DNA from: Longimicrobiales bacterium
GTDB taxonomy: Bacteria > Gemmatimonadota > Gemmatimonadetes > Longimicrobiales > Gaopeijiaceae
Length of the DNA stretch: 64,000 nucleotides
Direction: 5' to 3'
NCBI GenBank assembly: GCA_951828585.1
Contig: OX639991.1
Location: forward strand, 558,001 to 622,000
Part shown: positions 19,230 through 29,000 of the stretch, one piece after another
Layout: every line of letters starts with the position of its first letter
Position numbering within the stretch: position 1 is the stretch's first letter
Notes under the pieces: generated by a model
What the model was told of the DNA's origin: nothing
Databases searched by the model: none
What the model saw: only the letters and a program-made list of their open reading frames with translations
Program-made: the position numbers and the translations under genes

Positions 19230-20479
19230 GGACGAGGATGAGAAAACGGGCGCGCAGCCTCTGGGGCAACTCAATCGTCCTGGCCGCAATCTACGCGACT
19301 TGCGCGGACACCCAACACCTGTCATCCCAGCAGTTTGTCTCCGTTACCGACAGCGCCGGAGTGCGCATCGTGGAAAGCAGCGCACCGGCGTGGGCTGCCG
19401 GTGGCGGATGGAACGTCGGAACCGAACCCGTCTTGACCATCGGGAAGGTCTCTGGTGATCCGGACTACCTCCTCGAACGGGTCTCGCATGCGCTTCGCCT
19501 GGAAGACGGAACCATCGTCGTGGCCGACCGCGGCCCGAACCAACTTCGCGTTTTCGACGCCGAGGGTGTGTTCATCCGGAACCTCGGTGGCAGCGGCGAG
19601 GGTCCGGGCGAGTTCGCGCTGCTGAGCGAGGTGTGGGCACGGGGTGACACAATTCTGGCTTCCGATGGCTTTCGGGGCCGGATTTCCGTCTTCGGTCGCG
19701 GTGGAGACGTGCTAGAGACCTTTCGGGTCGAGGTGGCGGAGGGAAGGGGGGGGTACCGGTCGCCAACAAGACAATTCACCGATGGAGCCATCCTGGTCTT
19801 GAATCCACCATCCGGCGGCGTTGGCATTGGCGGTGGCGACGTAATCCCCGGAGCCGTCTGGAGGCTCGACCGGTATTCCCGGGCCGGCCGGTTCATGAAC
19901 GAGATCTCATCGGTGCAGGAGTCTCCCAGGTGGGAACACGGCATCTACGAGCTTCCTCCAGGCCTGTATCTGCCGTTTTCCCTGGGACTTCCCTTGTATG
20001 CGGCCAGCGGGGACCACGTCTACACCGCAGAGGGAACCGAGGCCAGCATCCAGCGATGGAAGAGCGACGGCGAGCTGTCCCACGTATTCCGGTGTACGAT
20101 CCAGGAGCGGCGCGTTTCCAACGACGACAGGAGACGGTGGCGCCAGGCTAATTCCACCACGCCCCAGGGATACGATCCCACCGCCTGGGCCCGCTATGTA
20201 CGCGAGATACCATTCCCCGAGCGGATGCCCGTGTACCGGCGCCTGCAGGTCGACACACAGGGCAATGTCTGGGCGGAGCGCTTCTCACCCCCGTGGGAAG
20301 AGGACTCCTCGTGGTACGTGTTCGATGAGCAGGGCGTGTGGCTTGGCGAAGTCTCCACTCCCCCCGGTCTCGACATCTTGGAGATCGGCGCGGACTACGT
20401 GCTCGGGCTGCGCCGGGACGAACTCGGCGTGCCGTTTGTCGTGATGGTGCTGCTCGACCGGAGCGGCTCCGGCCTCTAG
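19226..20479 (+). CDS. P9: six-bladed beta-propeller protein, probable lipoprotein
   Basis: The 417-residue protein has a basic start (MRTRMRKRARSL), a hydrophobic core and a possible lipobox ending ATC near residue 26. It continues with VTDSAGVRIVESSAPAWAAGGG, typical of the family, then DGTIVVADRGPNQLRVFDAEG and GGSGEGPGEFALLSEVWARGD. The end reads DILEIGADYVLGLRRDELGV. Its ATG overlaps the P8 stop by four bases, so it is translationally coupled to P8. A damaged P8 could affect its expression. Confidence 0.82.
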   Translation: MRTRMRKRARSLWGNSIVLAAIYATCADTQHLSSQQFVSVTDSAGVRIVESSAPAWAAGGGWNVGTEPVLTIGKVSGDPDYLLERVSHALRLEDGTIVVADRGPNQLRVFDAEGVFIRNLGGSGEGPGEFALLSEVWARGDTILASDGFRGRISVFGRGGDVLETFRVEVAEGRGGYRSPTRQFTDGAILVLNPPSGGVGIGGGDVIPGAVWRLDRYSRAGRFMNEISSVQESPRWEHGIYELPPGLYLPFSLGLPLYAASGDHVYTAEGTEASIQRWKSDGELSHVFRCTIQERRVSNDDRRRWRQANSTTPQGYDPTAWARYVREIPFPERMPVYRRLQVDTQGNVWAERFSPPWEEDSSWYVFDEQGVWLGEVSTPPGLDILEIGADYVLGLRRDELGVPFVVMVLLDRSGSGL

Positions 20480-20870
20480 CGGGCCAACCGGATCCCAAGG
20501 GATTCGCCCCTCGGACCCATTCACTCCATTTCAAGAGGCGGGCATCATGGAAGAGTTCTCACGAGGAGCTGCGCCCCCCATAGTGGAGCCACTCTCGGCA
20601 GCGGTCGCCATTTTCGCGCTGGCGACCACTCCCGGCTGCGCACCGGACGTGGCCGGTGTGCCCGAAGTCATCGAGCTTCTACCCTTCGCCTCGAATGGTG
20701 CCCCGTGGGCTTCGACATCTTCGGCTCGACCCTCGTGACCCTCGTGGAGCGCACACTCGGTGAGGACGGTATCGGTGAGCGGGCGATCGACTGGTACGAT
20801 CTCGGCGAGGTTGGCGATGGCCGGTAGTCGGCGGCTCAGCGCCTCGCCGCGTTCGCCCGATCCCGCCATG
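20480..20870 (+). other. Intergenic remnant with a lipoprotein-like signal peptide
   Basis: An ATG at 20547 opens a 63-codon frame with a signal-like stretch ending ALATTPGC and then APDVAGVPEVIELLPF, before it turns into low-value sequence. In another frame, 20690-20828 reads FDIFGSTLVTLVERTLGEDG and ends YDLGEVGDGR with a stop. Both look like the two ends of a lost exported protein. I cannot name the family. Confidence 0.35.
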
Positions 20871-20873
20871 TGA

Positions 20874-20916
20874 TTGCACACTTGGGCCTCTCAACCTGTT
20901 GTAGTAGTAGAACGGG
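20874..20916 (+). promoter_or_regulatory. Shared upstream element, copy C (before P10)
   Basis: TTGCACACTTGGGCCTCTC...CTGTTGTAGTAGTAGAACGGG, followed by GCCCGAATCC, lies about 120 bases before P10. It is closest to copy B, with which it shares the longest match. Confidence 0.5.
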
Positions 20917-20993
20917 CCCGAATCCCGTGCCAGAGATGGGACAGCCCGCGACTCCCGCGTTACTGTCGGCAGACAGCAGCAAGGAATAACGAA

Positions 20994-21963
20994 ATGCGAA
21001 GCCGTACCCACCTCATCCTCGTGCCCATGGCGCTCTTCGCCGCTTGCCAGGGCGACCCTGGGCCCACCACGGACATCCCGGTCCAGGTCGAAGACAGCGC
21101 CGGTGTGCGTCTCGTCGAATACGCGGGCACCCCGGCTGCCGACGCTCCCTTCCGCTTCCGCGCCGAGCCATTGTACCGCCACGGCGCCAACCCGGGCGAC
21201 TACGCTTTCCAGAGAATCGATGTCGGCCGTCTTTTCCCGGACGGCAGCGCCGCGGTCTCGGATGGGGGCAACGACGAACTCCTGGTGTTGAGCCGGGACG
21301 GCAAGACGTACGAGTTGCTTGCCGGGCCTGGAGAGGGACCGGGCGATCTCAGCTACGTCAACGCCGTTTTCGTGCTGGGCCAGGACACGGTTCTGGCAAC
21401 AGACCGCGAACTGCTCCGCGCGACCGTATTCGCCGGTGGGTCGGTCGCCCGCACGGTGGATACCCGGCATCTGTACGGTCTCGGCGTCCAGGGTATCGGT
21501 TCTGCCAGCCAACTGCTAATGGCCAGGGATGGGTTCCGGTCCGGTTTTGAGGAGGAGTGGCTCGCTGGGCACATGGCCCGGTTCGACATGGACACCGGAA
21601 CGCTGGACACGGTCGCATCCTACGACTTCATGTCGCATACCCGCCGGGGCTGCGGTTCAACCCGATCGGAGCGTCGGGCAGGGTAACCGTCGCGGACGGC
21701 CGGTTCGTCTACACCAGGTCCGACCGGCCGGAGATCACCTGGCGTCGGCCCGACGGCACGGTAACGCAGATCGTGCGCTGACAGGCCGCGCAGACTCCCC
21801 TGACGGAGGAGTTGCTGCAAGGTATCGAGGCCGGAATCCGGGGGCGCTACCGTACAGCCAACCCCGGCGCGTCGGATGCTTGCTGAGGGACGAAATGAGC
21901 GTGCAGATCGTGGCGGTGTACGAACTGGTGGCACTTGCGAACCCGGCCGGATCCGGTCGATAG
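20994..21963 (+). pseudogene. P10: decayed beta-propeller lipoprotein gene
   Basis: The start is ATG 20994 (MRSRTHLILVPMALFAAC, lipobox FAAC). The mature part has EDSAGVRLVEYAGT, LFPDGSAAVSDGGNDELLVL and GPGEGPGDLSYVNAVFVLG, as in P5. A frameshift occurs near 21640 after ASYDFMSHT. The next frame (LRFNPIGASGRVTVADGRF) meets a TGA at 21779-21781 where paralogues have the Trp of IVRWQ. The text then continues to NPGASDA, and after a deletion of roughly 100 codons ends with VQIVAVYELVALA. Three independent lesions make this a pseudogene. Confidence 0.88.
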
Positions 21964-21989
21964 TCCCCATTGGACACAGGAGCGGCAAT

Positions 21990-22628
21990 ATGAAATGGAT
22001 GAAGTACTGGATGTGGTACGCACCCTGGGCTGCGGCGCTGGCGGCCTTGATACTGATCGCGGAGACCGATGCGTCCGCCACGAACCAGGAGCCGACCAGC
22101 TGGTGGGTGGATATTGACGTTGACCACGCGGCCGACACCATGCGCAGTGCCTATTCGCCCCCCGCAAGCGCGCCGGAAGCGCTTGCCGACGCCGAGGGCG
22201 ACTTCCAAAGTGTCATCCGGTATCTCTGCCTCAACGCCGAAGAGCGGGAAATGGGGATCGTCGCCCCTGCCCACCTTGTGTTCCGGGAACATCCGCGCCC
22301 GACCGCGCGGGCGGTTCCGGGGTCGATAATGACGGAACCGCTGGAACTGCGGACCACCTGGGGCGAAGAGACCGTCGTATTGCAAGCTCGCGCGGTCCCG
22401 GTTCGGAACCGGATTTACCTCGACCGGGACGACGCCAAAGACAGGAGCGCGGGCGAGAGTTCGGATTCCGAATTCGTGAGGCGTCTCCTTGAAAGCCCTT
22501 CCAACGCGAGCGACTCCCTGGTGATCGAACTGAATTGGGAGGAAGTGGGCGCCGTCCGCTATGCCTACTCCCTGGAGGGCGCGGCTAGCGCCATTCGCGA
22601 GGCGGGGCGTCCGTGTGGGGTCGGGTAG
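21990..22628 (+). CDS. Exported protein resembling the TagO/VasI family
   Basis: The 212-residue protein starts at ATG 21990 behind AGGAG (MKWMKYWMWYAPWAAALAAL), giving a signal or anchor. The body shows FQSVIRYLCLNAEEREMGIV, TTWGEETVVLQARAVPVRN and a C-terminal YSLEGAASAIREAGRPCG. That layout resembles the TagO/VasI protein associated with type VI secretion, in which a strand with one Cys pairs with a C-terminal AxxxxxxxC helix. No type VI genes are in the window. The assignment rests on pattern only; the frame itself is convincing. Confidence 0.5.
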   Translation: MKWMKYWMWYAPWAAALAALILIAETDASATNQEPTSWWVDIDVDHAADTMRSAYSPPASAPEALADAEGDFQSVIRYLCLNAEEREMGIVAPAHLVFREHPRPTARAVPGSIMTEPLELRTTWGEETVVLQARAVPVRNRIYLDRDDAKDRSAGESSDSEFVRRLLESPSNASDSLVIELNWEEVGAVRYAYSLEGAASAIREAGRPCGVG

Positions 22629-22670
22629 GAACGACCTGGACTTCGCCGACCCGCGCGGACGACGGCGCTG

Positions 22671-23364
22671 CCTGCCGCCTTAGGCCCCAACGGCTTGACC
22701 GCCTTCACCGAGACGAACCAGCTGGACGTAGAGACGGTCGTGGCGAAGCGGGTGGTCGGAAGTGGGGCAGACGGAATCGAAAGGCGAGGATGGTGAGAGA
22801 CATGACTGCGCTGGACGCCGAGACGCTGGTCACAATCCGGCCTGGACCCGCTCACGAAGCATCGGCGACTGCACGTTTTCTCGCCAACAACTGTTGGTAG
22901 GGTGACGATCAGAGGGACATGCAGATCGACGACACGCCGGTGCTCACGGACTACGGGCTCATTCTGGCCGAGACAAGCACTCACTCGCTGCGGTTCTACA
23001 ACCGTACGACCGGTGCGCTGATACGTGCGGTCGGCCAGAAGGGCGAAGGCCCGGGTGACTCGGGAATCTCAGCCTGCTGCACGACGCCGACAGATTGTGG
23101 GTTCTGTTCCGCATGATGCGCGACGGCTGGGAGCGACACTACGAGCCGCAAGAATATCCCGACGGCCTGGTCGGTATTCGTCAGCTGCCGAGCAGCCCGT
23201 CGGACTCAATCTACGAATCAAGGCTCGATGTCATCGATCTGCAGTCAGGCATGGTGGTCGTCAGAGCACAGTTGCCGGGTCTTTTCGAGCCCTTTGTGGG
23301 CGACGGGTGTATGCCAGAAGCCCGTCGGGGACGACGTTGCGTCGCCGTCGGCCTGCTCCCCTGA
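22671..23364 (+). pseudogene. P11: fragments of at least two beta-propeller genes
   Basis: Three separate pieces are visible. Positions 22671-22796 encode LGPNGLTAFTETNQLDVETV and end, matching the P6 C-terminus ([20 protein letters not shown]). Positions 22919-23062 encode VLTDYGLILAETSTHSLRFY and AVGQKGEGPGD, an early blade. Positions 23095-23364 encode WVLFRMMRDGWERHYEP...SRLDVIDLQSGMVVVRAQLP, a late blade of a third type. None has a signal peptide, and stops separate them. I see no intact gene between 22629 and 23623. Confidence 0.7.
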
Positions 23365-23546
23365 GGTGCTGGCTTGCGACCGCTACCGGTCATAGGCCGG
23401 CCGACGGACCGTCTAACTCGCGGTCAGTCTGGCAGGGAGGCTCCGCCCCCTTAACCTCGAACGGTTCTTCCCTCTCTTGTGACCTGGTACCTCCTGAGGC
23501 TCGCTGACAGCCCGCGGCGCCCCTGATTCCACCAATGATATGATAG

Positions 23547-23590
23547 TTGCACGCTTTGGCATCTCAGCTTGGAGTAGTGGTAGAGCATTG
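23547..23590 (+). promoter_or_regulatory. Shared upstream element, copy D (before P12)
   Basis: TTGCACGCTTTGGCATCTCA, then GCTTGGAGTAGTGGTAGAGC, lies about 75 bases before P12, nearly the same distance as copy A from P4. The 5' half (TTGCACG...TGGC...TCTCAGC) is the best conserved part. Confidence 0.5.
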
Positions 23591-23623
23591 GCCCAGTCCT
23601 TCCGCGTTCTCAGGAGAACCGCA

Positions 23624-24799
23624 ATGATCCCTCGTCCCTTCCACCTCGCGGCGGCCGCACTCCTCCTCGCGTCATGCGTGTCGCCCGACAACCCTTCCTC
23701 GACCATCGTTCGCGACAGCGCCGGTGTTCGGATCGCCGAGAGCCCCCTCGAAGCCTCCGGCGACCAATGGCGGCTTCAGCTTCCCCCCGTCCTCCAGATT
23801 GGGCGAAACGAGGGAGGGGATGACGGGCCGGACCTCTTCGGACGCATCATGCAAGTCATACGGCTATCGAGCGGGGACATCGCCGTGGCAGAAGGCTTGG
23901 CGCACGAGATCCGCATTTTCGACGATGGCGGAGGGCATCTGCGCACGTTCGGGCGAAGCGGTGAAGGACCCGGAGAGTTCACAACCCTCTCGACGATCGC
24001 GGAATTGCCGGGCGATACGATTGTGGCGGTCGATCCCCGGGGCGGGCGGGCTTCCCTGTTCACATCCTCCGGAACGTTCGCTCGGTCATTTCTCATTCCC
24101 CGGCTTCCGGGCGCGGCCGCCCCGAACGTGATTGACTGGCTCGACGACGGCACCCTGCTTATCGACGCCCTCACTCGATCTCCCTCGCGGGATACGCGTG
24201 ACCAGTCCACGCACTTCCTGTACGCGGTTGACCGTGATGGCGAGGTTCTGGGGACCCTCGGCGAGTTCGCGGGCCAGCAGTTGGGCCGCAACGGCTATGC
24301 AATGGCCTTCAGCGGGCGGGCGGAGTTCGCGGCAGGCGGCAACCTTGCCTGGTATGGCCATTCCAGCCGATTCGAGTTGATCGGCCATGACCGATCGGGA
24401 TCCGTAGGCAGGATCGTGCGCATGGATCGGGTCCCAAAGGCGGTGACACAAGCCGAGATCGACGAATCGCGGGCTGCGGCCGAGGAGAGCCTCCGGGGAA
24501 TGTCGGGCCCTGCCGCGGAACGAATCCGCGCGACTGAGTTCGCGAGCACACACCCGGTCCACGATAGAGTCCTCTCCGACAAAGCAGGCAACCTGTGGGT
24601 GGAACGGTATCCAAGTGACGCGATCGAGGATTCCGGTGACCGAGAGTGGGACATCTTCGACGACGAGGGCAGGCTCATCGGCTATCTGGCGACTCCTGGC
24701 GACTTCCGGATCACCTGGATCGGCGCGCAGCTCGTCCTTGGGGTGCATTCTGATCCGCTCGGCGTAGAGACGGTCCGGATGTACCGATTGGACCGGTGA
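23624..24799 (+). CDS. P12: six-bladed beta-propeller lipoprotein
   Basis: I place the start at ATG 23624 behind AGGAGAACC (MIPRPFHLAAAALLLASC), because earlier starts would run through the upstream element. The lipobox is LLASC. The mature 370-odd residues carry VRDSAGVRIAESPLEASGDQ, DGGGHLRTFGRSGEGPGEF, LPGDTIVAVDPRGGR and LSDKAGNLWVERYPSDAIED. The end is VETVRMYRLDR. It appears intact, unlike its neighbours P10 and P11. Confidence 0.85.
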   Translation: MIPRPFHLAAAALLLASCVSPDNPSSTIVRDSAGVRIAESPLEASGDQWRLQLPPVLQIGRNEGGDDGPDLFGRIMQVIRLSSGDIAVAEGLAHEIRIFDDGGGHLRTFGRSGEGPGEFTTLSTIAELPGDTIVAVDPRGGRASLFTSSGTFARSFLIPRLPGAAAPNVIDWLDDGTLLIDALTRSPSRDTRDQSTHFLYAVDRDGEVLGTLGEFAGQQLGRNGYAMAFSGRAEFAAGGNLAWYGHSSRFELIGHDRSGSVGRIVRMDRVPKAVTQAEIDESRAAAEESLRGMSGPAAERIRATEFASTHPVHDRVLSDKAGNLWVERYPSDAIEDSGDREWDIFDDEGRLIGYLATPGDFRITWIGAQLVLGVHSDPLGVETVRMYRLDR

Positions 24800-25095
24800 C
24801 CAGGTCTGCTCACTCCACCTGTCCATCACCTCCTGGTGACTCTGCAGCAGGTCGGAGTGCGGCATGCTTCTCGGCGCCCACGCCACCCTGGCTCTTGGAA
24901 GCAATCGGCAAGCTCCAAGGCGAAGAGCCATGCATGCCTTGGCGGTTCCATCACACGCTCCACCCCGGAAACCTCCACCGAATCGGCAGCGTAGGCCCGC
25001 TTGACAGCGTACCTTGACGCGTCGAAGATGCGCGCGCTCACCTGACCGCTCACCATCGCGTTACCTACCGTCCCCCCCTGACACGGCTGCCCCCA
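24800..25095. other. Gap without a recognisable gene
   Basis: About 300 bases separate P12 from the ABC ATPase. A short minus-strand frame reads LLQSHQEVMDRWSEQTW (about 24865-24810) and could be a decayed gene end, but no complete gene or clear promoter is seen. Confidence 0.4.
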
Positions 25096-26007
25096 ATGCT
25101 AGCAATCAAGAACCTCGTCAAAGTCTACCCCGGTCCCGTCGCGGCGCTGCAGGGCGTCTCGCTCGAGGTCCCGCAGGGCATGTTCGGTCTCCTCGGCCCC
25201 AACGGCGCGGGCAAGACCACCCTGATGCGCATCGTGGCCGGGCTGCTCGAGCCCACCTCCGGCACGGTTCACTTCAACGGCGAGGACATTGTCGCCGATC
25301 CCCGCCGCATTCGACGGCAGCTCGGCTACCTTCCCCAGGACTTCGGCTTCTACCCGCACCTCACGGGGGAGTCCATGCTGAGATTCCTGTTGGTCCTCAA
25401 GGGGGTGGAGGCACCGGATGGCGTGAAGCACCTCGCGTCGGAACTGCTCGACCGGGTCAACCTTTCCTACGCCGCCAAGCGCAAGGTGAAGGGTTATTCG
25501 GGCGGGATGCGGCAGCGGCTGGGGATCGCGCAGGCGCTTGCGGGAGACCCGAAGCTGCTCGTGGTCGACGAACCCACCGCGGGTCTCGACCCCGAGGAGC
25601 GGCTCCGCTTCTACCGCCTCCTAGCCGAGCTGGCCGAGGACCGAACCGTGCTGCTCTCCACGCACATCGTGGACGACATCTCGGTGTTGTGCCCTCGCAT
25701 GGCGATCATGTACGATGGACGCTTCGTGGCCGACACGACCCCGGCCGAGGCGCGCGGCCGCCTGGCGGGCACGATCTACCAGGGCGTGGTGGAGAAGGAT
25801 GACCTCGAGCGGATCGATCGCGACTACCGCGTGACGCAGGCGATCCTGTTCGAGGGGCGTAACGAAGTGCGGATCCACCTGGAGGAAGGACCGCCGCCCG
25901 ACGGATTCGAGGCAACCGAGCCCACCCTGGAGGACGCATACCTGCTGCTGGCGCAGGCGAACGGGTCGGGGAATGCGAGTGCGGTCGGCGAGGAGGCCGG
26001 CTCGTGA
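25096..26007 (+). CDS. ABC transporter ATP-binding protein
   Basis: The 303-residue ATPase has Walker A GPNGAGKTTLMR (about residues 34-45), the Q-loop YLPQDFGFYPHLTG, the signature YSGGMRQRLGIAQAL and Walker B LLVVDEPTAGLDPEER, followed by the H-loop STHIVDD. It belongs to the ABC-2 exporter type that pairs with separate permeases. Its TGA overlaps the GTG start of the permease-peptidase fusion, so the two form one operon and probably one complex in the inner membrane. The transported substrate is unknown. Confidence 0.93.
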   Translation: MLAIKNLVKVYPGPVAALQGVSLEVPQGMFGLLGPNGAGKTTLMRIVAGLLEPTSGTVHFNGEDIVADPRRIRRQLGYLPQDFGFYPHLTGESMLRFLLVLKGVEAPDGVKHLASELLDRVNLSYAAKRKVKGYSGGMRQRLGIAQALAGDPKLLVVDEPTAGLDPEERLRFYRLLAELAEDRTVLLSTHIVDDISVLCPRMAIMYDGRFVADTTPAEARGRLAGTIYQGVVEKDDLERIDRDYRVTQAILFEGRNEVRIHLEEGPPPDGFEATEPTLEDAYLLLAQANGSGNASAVGEEAGS

Positions 26008-29000
26008 ATCCTTTCACAAGATGGTGGGAAGTCACGCGCCGGGAGTTCCTGGCGGGACTGCGCCGTCCAGCCAACTGGGTACTTCTTGCCATCGTGGGCT
26101 TCATGGCCTGGGGCCTGTCGGAGGGTTCCGTGACCATCGGGACCGGCGGGTCGGGAGTGGACGCGGAACAGCCGCACATCACGTCGGTCTTCAACCAGAG
26201 CATGATCCAGTGCGTGATCATCATGGTGATTGCGGCGTGGTTTCTGGCCATCTCCTGCGGGATGGTGGTGATCCGCGACCTGGAGCTGCGGGTGGTCGAG
26301 GTCTTCCATTCGACCCGTTTGACCCCGCGCGAGTACGTATGGGGCAAATTCTGGGGGCCGGTGGGCGTGTTCGCGGTCATCTGGATGTTCTTCCTGGCCT
26401 TCTCGATGTTCATGGCACACGTCGTCAGGGGAGCGGGAGCTTCCGATGTGGTCGGCGACTTCGCGCTGGGCAACTACCTGGTCCCGACGCTGCTCTTTGG
26501 GCTGCCGCAGATCCTGCTGTTCGCGGGCGTTCCCTTCTTCCTGGGCACTTGGACGCGCCGCCCGATCCTGGTCTTTGCCTTCCCGTTGGCGTCGATCCTG
26601 GTGACCATGACCTTCCTGTCCACGTGGTCTCCGAGCTGGCTGTCGCCGGATGTCAACCGACTGCTCATGCTCTTCGATCCGTCGGGCTTCCGGTGGCTCA
26701 ACGAGACGTTTCTCACGGTGGACCGGGGGGTGGAGTTCTACAACACTGCCTCCCTGCAGCCCGACGTGGGGTTCGTGCTTAGCCGCGTGGCGTTCGCGCT
26801 CGTGGGACTGGCTGCCGTGGTGGCTGCGGCTCGCAGCTACGCGCGCAGGATGCTCGCGGGCGGCATGGAATTGCGGTTTCTACGGTGGCTGCGGCGGCTG
26901 CGGTGGCTGCGGTGGCTGTGGCGGCGCCGCACACCGGTTTCGGCTCCGGCGACCACCTCGAAGGCAACCGTGGCCGACCTGGGGATGACGACCCGGCCGA
27001 TCGGCTTCTGGAAGGCCGCCCGCGTGATCGCGCGCAGCGAGATCCGGGACCTCGTGGTACGGCCCGGGATGTATCTCTTCGTGCCGCTCATCCTCTTCCA
27101 GGTACTCAGCACGACGGTCCTGGCCATCGGCCCGTTCAATTCGCGCATTCTGCTGACTTCGGGCGCCCTCGCGGTCAACCAGCTCAACACGCTCAACCTC
27201 CTGATCTGCTTCCTGCTCCTCTTCTACACCGTCGAGTCGCTGCACAAGGAACGCAGCCGCCGGCTGCACGAGATCTTCAGTTCTACTTCGGTCGGGACCG
27301 GGGCCGTGCTGCTGGGCAAGACACTCGGGAACAGCGTCGTGGCGGGTTTCATCCTGCTCGCCGCGCTTATCGGCGATGCGGTGATGATCGTGTGGCAGCA
27401 ACTCTTCGGGGGCAGCCCCGTCGGGTTCGATGCCTTCCCCTTTCTAGCGACATGGGGACTGGTCCTCATCCCCACCTTCATCTTCTGGACGGCCTTGGTC
27501 ACGGCGCTCTTCGCCCTCTTCCGCAATCGCTACGCCGTGTACGGACTTGGAGTGGGACTGATCATCTACACCGTCTTCGATCTGCAGACGGGCGGTTCGC
27601 TGACGTGGGTGACCAACTGGCTGGGGTGGGGCGTTATCAACTGGAGCGACATGGGCCCCTTCACCCTGCACGGCACGCCGCTGCTACTGAACCGTCTTCT
27701 CTACCTGAGCCTGGTTCCGCTCCTCGTGGCGCTCTCGGTGAAGTGGTTCGGCCGGCAGGACTTCGACGCCATGGGAATCATCCACCGCATCCGTCCCAAA
27801 CCGCTATTGCTCGGCACGCTGCGTCTGCTTCCCTTCGCGGCCCCCGCGATCATCCTGGCTTCGTTCCTGGCCATGAAGGGCGAGTCGGGCTACGAGGGCG
27901 ACGCCGCGGACGAATGGGGCGAGGACTACTGGAGGAAGAACACCGCCACCTGGACCGATTTCCGCATGCCGTCGGTGTCGCACGTGGACATCGACCTCGA
28001 CTTCGAGCCCGCCGAGCGGTCCGTTGCCGTGGAGGGCGAGTACACCTTCTACAACCACCGCGACTACCCGTACGAAAAACTGCCGATCACGGCCGGGCCG
28101 TGGGATCCGATCGAATGGACCATGGACGGCGAGAGCTACGTGCCCGACGACCGCGCGAACCTCTTCGTCTTCACCCCGGACGAGCCCCTGGAACCCGGCG
28201 ACACCCTCACGATCGGCTTCAGCTACGACTTCGTGTTCATGGAGGGAATGAGCAAGTATCCAAGCGGTGCAGGGGAGTTCATCCTGGAGTCCGGGATCGT
28301 GCTCACGGCCTTCAATCCCAGTTTTGCCCCGGTGCCGGGATACCTGCCCGGAATCGGCGTGGACGGCGACAATTCGTCCGAGCCGCGGGACTACGAGGAC
28401 GACTTCTTCGAGGGCGAGACGGAACCGCTTTTCGGCTGGGGCGGCGCGCCCTTCACCGTGCGTACCCGCATCACCACGCCCGAGGAGTACATGGCCAACG
28501 GAGTGGGGCAGAAGGTCAGCGACGAGGTCGTGGACGGACGGCGCACGGTGGAGTGGGAAACCGATCACCCGGTGAGTTTCTTCAACGTGATTGCGGGCAA
28601 GTACGCGGTGAGCGAGGGAGAGGGCACGGCGATTTACTATCACCCGGAGCACGACTACAACATCGAGGAGATGACGGCCGCCCTGGACGCGGCGCGCAAG
28701 TACTACTCGGAGTGGTTCTATCCCTTCCCGTGGGAGCTGCTGAAGATTTCGGAGTTTCCGGCGTACGCGGGCTACGCGCAGGGCTTTCCGACGAACATCT
28801 CCTTCAGCGAGAGCATCGGGTTTCTGGCCAAGAGCGATCCGCTGTCGCATGTGGCCTTCATGGTGGTGGCGCACGAGGCGGCGCATCAATGGTGGGGCAA
28901 CCTGCTCACGCCGGGTGAGGGGCCGGGGGGGAATATTCTGTCAGAGGGGATGTCGCACTACGCCACGACGCTACTGCACGAGCAGGTGTACGGCGATCGC

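Noticed and set aside
23560-23600. tRNA-like string GGAGTAGTGGTAGAGCA
   Set aside because: It resembles a D-loop, but no acceptor stem, anticodon arm or T-loop can be formed. It is copy D of the shared upstream element.
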